A stretch of 5,345 bases of DNA from Candidatus Hodarchaeota archaeon (lineage in GTDB: Archaea; Asgardarchaeota; Heimdallarchaeia; Hodarchaeales; Hodarchaeaceae), in contig JAEOTU010000264.1 in assembly GCA_016839665.1 (NCBI GenBank), positions 1 through 5,345 on the forward strand. The letters run 5' to 3'. Below, one piece after another: positions 1-5,031 of the stretch. The position numbers and the translations under genes are program-made. Position 1 is the stretch's first letter. Every line of letters begins with the position of its first letter. The notes beneath the pieces were generated by a model, which saw only the letters and a list, made by a program, of their open reading frames with translations, was not told the DNA's origin and ran no database searches.

Positions 1-395
1 TCAAGTTCGTGTTCCACATCCTCAATTTTCTCCTGCAATAAATCCATTTCTTTTTCAATTGTTTTATCTATTTCATCGATCCAAGCTTTATTACCAAAAA
101 TATCATTCACAAGAGCGAAGACGCCATCTAAACCTTCTAAATCTCCTTTTATGCCTTGAACAATATCTTCTTTCAAATCCTGCTTGATCCCCTCTTTTAA
201 CAATGCTATTTTCTTGTGGGCTTGTTGAAGTTTTTTCTGGGAATCAGAGTCTGTAATATCTGCAACAGATTCAATTACTTGCATAACACTTTCCTCAAGA
301 ACAGGAATTATTTGGGAAATTTTATTATTTAGATTTTGTGTTTTAATAGACTTTTTCTCATCAGTACTATCCTTATCAGACTTAGAAATGATCAT
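1..395 (-). CDS. Unrecognised charged helical protein, C-terminus beyond window
   Basis: The reading frame is open from an ATG at 393-395 to the left edge, giving 131 residues with no stop. I do not recognise the family. The first 22 residues are polar and rich in Lys, Ser and Asp, and look disordered. Residues about 23-85 and 105-131 are rich in Glu, Lys, Leu and Ile with spacing typical of amphipathic helices or coiled coil. A short more hydrophobic stretch with Gly, Phe and Trp lies between them (about 88-106). There is no signal peptide, membrane segment, Cys or catalytic motif, so a soluble cytoplasmic protein acting through helix packing is the likeliest reading. The gene has its own TATA box and a very strong Shine-Dalgarno sequence, which argues that it is real although nothing identifies it. 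The Shine-Dalgarno sequence lies unusually close to the ATG (see its own entry). Confidence 0.75.
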   Translation of the reverse strand, partial: MIISKSDKDSTDEKKSIKTQNLNNKISQIIPVLEESVMQVIESVADITDSDSQKKLQQAHKKIALLKEGIKQDLKEDIVQGIKGDLEGLDGVFALVNDIFGNKAWIDEIDKTIEKEMDLLQEKIEDVEHEL

Positions 396-396
396 A

Positions 397-404
397 ACCT
401 CCTT
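397..404 (-). promoter_or_regulatory. Shine-Dalgarno AAGGAGGT, unusually close to the start
   Basis: On the minus strand the eight bases AAGGAGGT match the archaeal 16S 3' end almost perfectly, but only two bases separate GGAGG from the ATG at 395, against 7-9 bases for the other two genes with strong sites here. The third codon is ATT, eight bases after GGAGG, so a non-canonical ATT start cannot be fully excluded. The ATG remains the best choice. Confidence 0.6.
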
Positions 405-428
405 AAAGGAAATTTATCCCAGAATAAA

Positions 429-438
429 CATATATAAA
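429..438 (-). promoter_or_regulatory. TATA box of the left-edge gene
   Basis: TTTATATATG on the minus strand is a near-consensus archaeal TATA box. Its centre lies about 38 bases before the ATG at 395. With the usual spacing of about 25 bases, transcription would start near 407, leaving a leader of roughly 12 bases that just contains the Shine-Dalgarno sequence. Confidence 0.5.
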
Positions 439-574
439 CAGAAATAAGAGAAAAAAATCAAAAAAAGTCTCTCTCTATAAATCCAACACAAGACGGATGA
501 CAATCAAAATATAGGGAATGAGAATAAATATTTTATCGTTTCGGCAAATTGTAAGTTGAATCATGAAAAGTTTT

Positions 575-590
575 TAATAAAAATAAAAGC
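575..590 (-). terminator. T-rich stretch, possible terminator of the hydrolase gene
   Basis: Read on the minus strand this is GCTTTTATTTTTATT, about 60 bases beyond the hydrolase stop. Archaeal transcription commonly ends at T-tracts without a hairpin. A shorter tract (TTTTTG) lies at about 639-645. In such AT-rich DNA this assignment is tentative. Confidence 0.3.
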
Positions 591-609
591 ATTAAACCCA
601 TTGAACTAA

Positions 610-626
610 ACTAGAACATGTCTAGT
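610..626. repeat. Palindrome ACTAGA-N5-TCTAGT
   Basis: Perfect 6-base arms (610-615 and 621-626) are separated by ACATG, 23 bases beyond the hydrolase stop. The right arm extends to GTCTAGT (620-626), the same 7-mer found twice, in opposite orientations, around the hydrolase promoter. A protein-binding site is plausible. It is too short and too poor in G/C to be a convincing hairpin terminator. Confidence 0.45.
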
Positions 627-649
627 GGAGATTTTTGACAAAAACAGGA

Positions 650-1609
650 TCATTTTGGCTTTTTAAGCCCTAAATCGATTAATTGACCATACACTACAGC
701 GACTACATATTTTGTATATAATTCGTTATACGGGACATCAGTTCTCTCTTCCATCTCGTGTTCAATAAACTGCTCTACAACGTATCTTGTTCGCCCTTGT
801 TTCAAAAAGTTGATTTTTACAAAGTCTCGAAAGTAATAAGAATACCTTTTACTCTCTGTCAAAGCTTGCATTACCTGGTCTTGACCTCTTACCACTCCCG
901 CGTGCGCGAATCCAGCATTAAGAGGTTTCAAATCAATTATTTTCTGGAGACTTTGTATGTAAGTCTTGAAGTCGAATTCAGGTGGCATTGAGCTTGGAGT
1001 TGTTATGAGTTTTTGTGAATGTAATAACCCACCAGCGCACTCGCTTAGATATGTAAATTCAGTTATGTCATCTTTGAACACAGTAGGGCATACATGGTCA
1101 GATGTGTGTCCAGGTGTTGCTATTAATTCAAACTCCTTCTCAAATCCAGGGATCTGGATGGGTTCATCAGTTCCAACAATTTTATAAGCCTCATCAGGAA
1201 CAGGTTCCATTACACCAACAAAATCTCCGAAAGTTCTTTTCGCTCGATTGATATGATCATTTGGGTCTTGTAATAACCTTTTAGTTTCCTCAGTCGTCAG
1301 AATTTTTATTTTAGGATTAACTTTGCGGATGGTTTCCCACAACCTCCATCCTCCGCCAAAATGGTCAAAATGGTGATGAGACGGTACAAGATACTTGACC
1401 TTTTTTAAAGGGAGATTAATATCCTTCATAAATTTAAGAATAGAGTCAACATCATCTGAAGTCCCCACATCCATGATAACAACCGATTTTGGCGTCATTA
1501 AAAGATATATAGAACAGGATCTCGGCCTATTATACTGCTCAATGTCCAAATGGTAAATCTCATCTGTTATTTTACCAGATTTTGTCACAATGGAGTTAGA
1601 GTCAGTCAA
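650..1609 (-). CDS. Metallo-beta-lactamase-fold hydrolase
   Basis: A 319-residue soluble protein with the metal-binding signature HxHxDH at residues 78-83 (H78, H80, D82, H83). It is followed by the GHT motif with H168 and a late H236 in FAHAG. Together these form the two-metal site of the metallo-beta-lactamase superfamily, which includes glyoxalase II-type thioesterases and many uncharacterised hydrolases. The residue expected to bridge the metals (usually Asp) is Glu190 in the LSECAGG segment. Residues about 245-319 form a helical C-terminal extension rich in aromatic and charged residues, which may shape the substrate pocket. There is no signal peptide. The start is TTG at 1607-1609, chosen because AAGGAGA (1616-1622) lies before it, with GGAG seven bases from the TTG. 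The promoter is embedded in inverted repeats, so regulation is likely. The substrate cannot be told from sequence; a thioester or lactone hydrolase is only a guess. Confidence 0.9.
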   Translation of the reverse strand: MTDSNSIVTKSGKITDEIYHLDIEQYNRPRSCSIYLLMTPKSVVIMDVGTSDDVDSILKFMKDINLPLKKVKYLVPSHHHFDHFGGGWRLWETIRKVNPKIKILTTEETKRLLQDPNDHINRAKRTFGDFVGVMEPVPDEAYKIVGTDEPIQIPGFEKEFELIATPGHTSDHVCPTVFKDDITEFTYLSECAGGLLHSQKLITTPSSMPPEFDFKTYIQSLQKIIDLKPLNAGFAHAGVVRGQDQVMQALTESKRYSYYFRDFVKINFLKQGRTRYVVEQFIEHEMEERTDVPYNELYTKYVVAVVYGQLIDLGLKKPK

Positions 1610-1633
1610 AGATAATCTCCTTGGCCAATTTTA

Positions 1634-1679
1634 GTCTAGTTTAAGCGAATAAAGTTTTTCAATTAAAACTTGACTAGAC
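1634..1679. repeat. Nested inverted repeats over the hydrolase promoter
   Basis: The outer arms are GTCTAGT (1634-1640) and ACTAGAC (1673-1679), a perfect 7-base match in inverted orientation. Inside lies a second dyad, AAGTTTT (1652-1658) and AAAACTT (1665-1671), with a 6-base spacer. The outer arms bracket the TATA box, one between it and the start codon and one upstream, which is the usual arrangement for a repressor operator. The binding protein is unknown. Confidence 0.5.
1648..1655 (-). promoter_or_regulatory. TATA box of the hydrolase gene
   Basis: ACTTTATT on the minus strand is centred about 42 bases before the TTG start. It would place transcription initiation near 1626, leaving a leader of about 17 bases with the Shine-Dalgarno sequence inside. 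The match to consensus is moderate. Confidence 0.4.
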
Positions 1680-1752
1680 GAAAATCAACGATTTTGTCGC
1701 TGGCTCTTAAGTTGTGAACATTAAAAAAGAAGAAAGTATTCTCCCAAGTATT

Positions 1753-1914
1753 TCAATCTATTGAAATCTTATCTACCATCTCTTTAATGCAATCAAGTCT
1801 CTCGATAACATCTCCAAGACATTCTTTCAGGTGCTCTATTTTCTCAGAATCACTCATTTCTTCATGATGACCCTTTTCATGCTTCCCACAGGAACATTTC
1901 TTTTTTTCTGACAT
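1753..1914 (-). CDS. Small protein with Cys/His-rich N-terminus and helical tail
   Basis: A 53-residue protein from an ATG at 1912-1914 to a TGA at 1753-1755. The N-terminal third holds a likely metal-binding cluster, CSCGKH at residues 7-12 followed by H16 and H17. Residues about 21-52 are a charged amphipathic helix with two further cysteines, C32 and C42, one on each side of a hydrophobic stretch. I do not recognise the family. The residue pattern suggests binding of zinc or another soft metal, or thiol chemistry, possibly as a small helical dimer. A weak Shine-Dalgarno match (GTGA, 1921-1924) and a TATA-like box precede the ATG. The gene is divergent from the HxlR regulator, with 116 bases between the two starts, and lies 143 bases upstream of the hydrolase gene on the same strand. 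The coherent composition and divergent promoter support a real gene, but function is inference. Confidence 0.65.
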   Translation of the reverse strand: MSEKKKCSCGKHEKGHHEEMSDSEKIEHLKECLGDVIERLDCIKEMVDKISID

Positions 1915-1944
1915 TTTATTTCACTTTTATCATTTTTTTTGCAA

Positions 1945-1955
1945 CTTTAAAAAAG
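1945..1955 (-). promoter_or_regulatory. TATA-like box of the small Cys/His gene
   Basis: CTTTTTTAAAG on the minus strand contains TTTAAA, centred about 35 bases before the ATG at 1914. It implies initiation near 1923 and a leader of about 9 bases. The region is A/T-rich, so the exact box is uncertain. Confidence 0.35.
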
Positions 1956-1995
1956 TGATTAACACCCCAAAAAAAAGCTTAATAAATTGATCACT
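1954..1995. promoter_or_regulatory. Inverted repeat in the divergent promoter region, candidate operator
   Basis: The arms are AGTGATTAA (1954-1962) and TTGATCACT (1987-1995), which pair at 8 of 9 positions. They enclose a 24-base spacer carrying most of the plus-strand TATA-like box. The left arm touches the minus-strand TATA-like box of the small gene. HxlR-family proteins bind as dimers to inverted repeats and often regulate themselves and a divergent neighbour, so this is a plausible operator for the adjacent regulator. That link is inference. Confidence 0.35.
1979..1986 (+). promoter_or_regulatory. TATA-like box of the HxlR regulator gene
   Basis: TTAATAAA, preceded by an A-rich tract and GC, would start transcription near 2008, shortly before the Shine-Dalgarno sequence at 2015-2021. 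This fits a leader of about 20 bases to the TTG start at 2031. Confidence 0.4.
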
Positions 1996-2014
1996 AAAAA
2001 CTTTGTTAGTTGCT

Positions 2015-2021
2015 AAGGTGG
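2015..2021 (+). promoter_or_regulatory. Shine-Dalgarno AAGGTGG that decides the HxlR start
   Basis: AAGGTGG lies nine bases before the TTG at 2031. It falls inside the frame if translation is instead begun at the upstream TTG at 2010, which has no such site before it. The downstream TTG is therefore preferred. Confidence 0.6.
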
Positions 2022-2030
2022 ATTTTAGAA

Positions 2031-2411
2031 TTGGAACAATCTCAAAATAACGTACATGAATGTATTCCACTTGGTTCAAATGGTATTTGTTTAAAACCTA
2101 TCTCCGCATATCTAGGATTAATCAGTAAAAAGTGGATGATATTTATTATAATGGCTTTCAGTTCAGATGTAACCCCAATGAGATATCTTGAAATAAAAAA
2201 TAAGATTATTCAAGATACATCAGAGAAAATCAGTGATACAACACTTTCATCAAGATTAAAGGAGTTAAAAGATAATCAAATCCTTAGTAGAGAACAATTT
2301 GATGAAATACCTCCCCGTGTTCAATATCAATTAACTTCAAAGGGACAAGAATTACAATCTAGTCTAAGGCCATTTATTGAATGGGCTATCAAAGATTGTC
2401 ACAAGCCTTAG
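2031..2411 (+). CDS. HxlR-family winged-helix transcriptional regulator
   Basis: A 126-residue protein from a TTG start at 2031, typical in length for the HxlR family, whose members act as DNA-binding dimers. Family landmarks appear in order: KKWMIFII at 33-40 (family GGKW-type helix, here without the Gly pair), MRYLEIKNKI at 50-59, the recognition helix region with TLSSRLKEL at 71-79, and the wing PPRVQYQLTSKG at 94-105. A dimerisation helix follows, ending in FIEWAIKDC. Cys20 sits where many family members carry the N-terminal Cys used for redox or electrophile sensing (as in HypR and YodB). Cys11 and Cys123 are further cysteines. An in-frame TTG at 2010 would add seven residues but lacks a ribosome site. 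The gene is divergent from the Cys/His protein, and its TAG stop lies 9 bases from the convergent malQ stop. Targets are probably itself and its neighbours (inference). Confidence 0.9.
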   Translation: MEQSQNNVHECIPLGSNGICLKPISAYLGLISKKWMIFIIMAFSSDVTPMRYLEIKNKIIQDTSEKISDTTLSSRLKELKDNQILSREQFDEIPPRVQYQLTSKGQELQSSLRPFIEWAIKDCHKP

Positions 2412-2420
2412 CTGTTTTTA

Positions 2421-3965
2421 TTAAACCGATAATCGTTCGTAGATCCTGCTTAAATTAGCGATTTCTTTTCCCCTTTCTTCCGAAAGTTGATCCCATGTAA
2501 AGCGCCACTCCCAATTACCACTTTCAGTCCCAGGGAAGTTCATTCGTCCCTCACTATCCAACCGTAGTAGATCTTGCAAAGGTATGATACTTAGTCTTGC
2601 GACAGAACTCCAAGCTAACCGAATCAAGTCACCAACTACATCTTCACCATCAGAATTAAGATACTTGAGGACTTCCTCTTGAATTTCTGTGGAAGCTGTT
2701 TCAAACCATCCTAGAGTTGTATCATTATCATGAGTACCAGTATAAACAACAGTATTGGGTACAAAGTTATGTGGAAAATATTCATTCTCTATAAATTCCT
2801 CTTCCATACCAAACGCAAATTGCAGTACTCGCATGCCTGGAAAGCCAGTTTGCTGGAGTAATTCCTTAACAGTAGGAGTAATGATTCCTAAATTCTCAGC
2901 AATAATAGGGAGGGATCCTAGTGCTTGTTTTAATGCAATGAATAACTCAATTCCTGGACCTAACACCCACTCTCCATTGATGGCTGTAGGTTCACTAGCC
3001 GGGATCTGCCAATATGCTTCAAATCCTCTGAAGTGATCAATTCTAAGGAGATCCACTTGAGAAAGACAATGTTTAATTCTCTGAATCCACCATTGATATC
3101 CGTTTACCTTCATATGTTCCCAACGATAGATTGGATTCCCCCAACGTTGTCCTGTTTCAGAAAAGTAATCTGGAGGTACTCCTGCCACATATTCTAAATT
3201 TCTAAGTTCATCTAAGTGAAATAAATGGGAATTGGCCCAGACATCTGCAGAATCGTATGCAACAAATATCGGAATGTCACCAATTATGTTTACGCTCTTC
3301 TTATGAGCATAATTCTTAACTTCTTCCCATTGAATGAAGAAGAGAAATTGAATAAACTTATGAAAGTCTATTTCTTTCTGATTATTCTTCTTCCATGTAT
3401 CTAAAGCAGAAGTTTTACGTAATTTCAGAGGTTCTTCCCATGAATTCCATGCTTGTAAATCATGGGCTTCTTTAATAGACATATATAACGTGAAATCTTC
3501 CAACCAATAATGATGTGTTTCCAAAAATCCTTTAAACTGTTCTCGTAACGATGAAAAGCTTTTATTGGAATAATTTGTGAATGCTTGAAGCAATAAATTC
3601 TTTTTAAAGTCTATAACTGAAGAATAATCAATATTTGACGTGAACTTTGGTAAACTAATGTCATCCTGTGTTAATATTCCAATATCTATAAGCTTGACAG
3701 GACTTATCAGCAATGGATTCCCTGCAAAGGATGAGAACGATTGATAGGGAGAGTTTCCATAACCTGTTGGGCCAAGAGGTAAAATTTGCCATAATTGTTG
3801 TCGATGTAAATGCAAGAAGTCGATGAAGTGGTATAATTCAGGCCCAAGATCACCAATTCCAAACGGTCCAGGTAAGCTAATCGGATGGAGTAAAATGCCT
3901 CCTTGCCGAGATCTCATGAAGGAAGCTTCTGGAGAGGGAAAATTACCAAATTGGGGTCGTTGCAT
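2421..3965 (-). CDS. malQ: 4-alpha-glucanotransferase (GH77, amylomaltase / D-enzyme)
   Basis: A cytoplasmic enzyme that transfers segments of alpha-1,4-glucan from one maltooligosaccharide to another or to glucose, releasing glucose; it serves in maltodextrin and glycogen metabolism. The 514 residues form a complete single-domain GH77 protein. Landmarks: LPGPFGIGDLG at 31-41, LGPTGYGNSPYQ at 64-75, GVPPDYFSETGQRWGNP at 262-278, the nucleophile Asp310 in RIDHFRG, the acid/base Glu357 in IIAENLGIITP (many relatives have AEDLG), and Asp413 in THDNDT. All three catalytic acids are present, so it should be active. The sequence resembles the bacterial and plastid type. The ATG at 3963-3965 directly follows the TAA of the upstream rhodanese gene, and its GGAG site lies ten bases before it inside that gene. 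Another Met at residue 17 also opens onto the conserved region, but the first ATG has the ribosome site. Confidence 0.97.
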   Translation of the reverse strand: MQRPQFGNFPSPEASFMRSRQGGILLHPISLPGPFGIGDLGPELYHFIDFLHLHRQQLWQILPLGPTGYGNSPYQSFSSFAGNPLLISPVKLIDIGILTQDDISLPKFTSNIDYSSVIDFKKNLLLQAFTNYSNKSFSSLREQFKGFLETHHYWLEDFTLYMSIKEAHDLQAWNSWEEPLKLRKTSALDTWKKNNQKEIDFHKFIQFLFFIQWEEVKNYAHKKSVNIIGDIPIFVAYDSADVWANSHLFHLDELRNLEYVAGVPPDYFSETGQRWGNPIYRWEHMKVNGYQWWIQRIKHCLSQVDLLRIDHFRGFEAYWQIPASEPTAINGEWVLGPGIELFIALKQALGSLPIIAENLGIITPTVKELLQQTGFPGMRVLQFAFGMEEEFIENEYFPHNFVPNTVVYTGTHDNDTTLGWFETASTEIQEEVLKYLNSDGEDVVGDLIRLAWSSVARLSIIPLQDLLRLDSEGRMNFPGTESGNWEWRFTWDQLSEERGKEIANLSRIYERLSV

Positions 3966-4613
3966 TTATTTTTTTCTCCAAAACAAAGAGGAACGACCTT
4001 TTATGACAAACAAACCCAATGATAAGAGAATTGTTACTATTTCAAAAGCAGTAGTAATTGATGTAACGGGTGGGATTGATGTAATAATTGAGATTAAGGT
4101 TGAATTTTGATCAGTTTTTGATACTGTTGTATTTTTGAGAGTAGTATTTTCTGAAATTGTTGATGGATTTACAACAGTGACAATTTCATAAGGATATCCA
4201 GCATTTTTCCATGCATTAAATCCATTGTCCATATTATAAACCTGTGTATAAGCCAAAGAGACAAGTGTATTACTAGCAGTGACAGAACGGCCACCAGATC
4301 TGCAATAAACAAGAATGGGGTGAGATTTATTATCTGGGAGTTCATCTTGACGATTTATGATTTCAGTATGAGGAATTAGATAGGCTCCTATGATATGACC
4401 CGCTTCAAATTCATAATCTGCTCGTACATCAAGGATAAACAGCTCAGAAGTGTTGGAAACTAAATCTTTTGCTTCAGAAACAGAGATTGTCGAGTAACCC
4501 GCTCCTAAAGCATCTCCTGTAGCTAAATAACAATTAATGGATGAGAGATTTAAAATGAGGCTTAAAAATACGATAAAGAAACAAAATCCTAATGCTATGA
4601 CTCTTGACCTCAT
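3966..4613 (-). CDS. Membrane-anchored extracytoplasmic rhodanese-domain protein
   Basis: A 215-residue protein counted from the ATG at 4611-4613. MRSR and a hydrophobic stretch (about 5-22) form a signal peptide or anchor. A single rhodanese domain follows (about 42-142), with LDVR at 61-64, GHI at 72-74 and the active-site loop CRSGGR at 104-109. The intact Cys104 and six-residue loop point to sulfurtransferase rather than phosphatase activity. Residues about 150-188 are a Ser/Thr-rich stalk with N-glycosylation sequons at N156, N161 and N170. A second membrane segment (about 192-204) and a basic tail ending RKK follow. The predicted topology puts the rhodanese domain outside the cell, tethered at the C-terminus. 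An in-frame TTG at 4658 would add 15 residues, including polar ones ahead of the signal, and has no ribosome site, so it is disfavoured. The TAA abuts the malQ ATG, so the two genes form an operon. The sulfur donor and acceptor are unknown. Confidence 0.85.
   Translation of the reverse strand: MRSRVIALGFCFFIVFLSLILNLSSINCYLATGDALGAGYSTISVSEAKDLVSNTSELFILDVRADYEFEAGHIIGAYLIPHTEIINRQDELPDNKSHPILVYCRSGGRSVTASNTLVSLAYTQVYNMDNGFNAWKNAGYPYEIVTVVNPSTISENTTLKNTTVSKTDQNSTLISIITSIPPVTSITTAFEIVTILLSLGLFVIKGRSSLFWRKK
3976..3979 (-). promoter_or_regulatory. malQ ribosome binding site inside the rhodanese gene
   Basis: GGAG on the minus strand is read within the Trp-Arg codons near the end of the rhodanese gene and lies ten bases before the malQ ATG. 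Since the stop and start are directly adjacent (TAAATG), terminating ribosomes probably feed malQ translation. Confidence 0.55.
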
Positions 4614-5031
4614 TTTAATCAAATTCTGCAATATTGATTGATTTTTTAAAGAATACAATTTATTTTAAAATGATTTTGGTTTTATATCTTAGTTCATATA
4701 TTATAATAAATGTTAATTTTTGTAGAATCCATCACCCAATTGCACTGATTAAAAATTTTTTAACTGATTTGCACCAATAAAATAGTTTTAAACACAATCT
4801 GAATTTTTGAACCATTCGCAAGGATACGTAGGTCTAAAAGAAAATACTCATGTAACAGCATTTGACTTCGACAATATAAATCTCGTAGAATTGCGAGATA
4901 TATATTCTGGAATCATTGATCAGATATTGCACCTAGCTCTCCCTTCTCAATGTATTCTGGCTATCTTTATGAAATTTTGTTTGGAGTTTTAGATTTATCA
5001 AAATTCTAGCAATTATAAATTGGCGCTAATA
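4614..5031. other. Intergenic region without a supportable gene
   Basis: This AT-rich stretch of about 420 bases separates two divergently transcribed genes and should hold both promoters. The operon promoter is near 4640-4651. On the plus side ATTATAAAT at about 5012-5020 is TATA-like but lies too close to the ATG at 5032. A 61-codon plus-strand frame (4807-4992, TTG start, no ribosome site, unrecognised product) is in the same frame as the TPR gene and ends in TAG. A small dyad, ATCTCG (4880-4885) and CGAGAT (4894-4899), lies inside that frame. None of these is strong enough to be called a gene. Confidence 0.5.
4640..4651 (-). promoter_or_regulatory. TATA box of the rhodanese-malQ operon
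   Basis: CTTTAAAAAATC on the minus strand is centred about 33 bases before the ATG at 4613. It predicts a leader of only about 7 bases, in keeping with the lack of a Shine-Dalgarno sequence there. An alternative box, GATATAAAA near 4682-4690, would instead suit the upstream TTG at 4658. Confidence 0.4.

Noticed and set aside
396..649. Search for a small gene or RNA in the left intergenic region
   Set aside because: Only very short frames without ribosome sites are present, and no stable GC-rich structure is visible.
758..1187. Two overlapping plus-strand open frames opposite the hydrolase gene
   Set aside because: They lie antisense to a gene with full catalytic motifs, lack ribosome sites and give low-complexity products with no recognisable features.
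2010..2030. Seven-residue extension of the HxlR protein from an upstream TTG
   Set aside because: The Shine-Dalgarno sequence lies inside this stretch and points to the TTG at 2031.
2755..3036. Plus-strand open frame opposite malQ
   Set aside because: It is antisense to the conserved catalytic region of malQ; its openness reflects the codon use of the real gene.
3823..4110. Plus-strand open frame across the malQ start and rhodanese end
   Set aside because: It spans two well-supported genes on the other strand and has no ribosome site or recognisable domain.
4524..4541. Possible lipobox (SSINC) after the rhodanese signal segment
   Set aside because: The residue before Cys is Asn, not Gly or Ala, so it does not match the lipoprotein consensus.
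4614..4658. TTG-initiated 15-residue extension of the rhodanese protein
   Set aside because: It has no ribosome site, would bury the signal peptide behind a polar segment, and the downstream ATG has a well-placed TATA box.
4880..4899. Hairpin ATCTCG-N8-CGAGAT in the right intergenic region
   Set aside because: It is an isolated 6-base dyad with no T-tract or nearby promoter element; chance is likely in AT-rich DNA.
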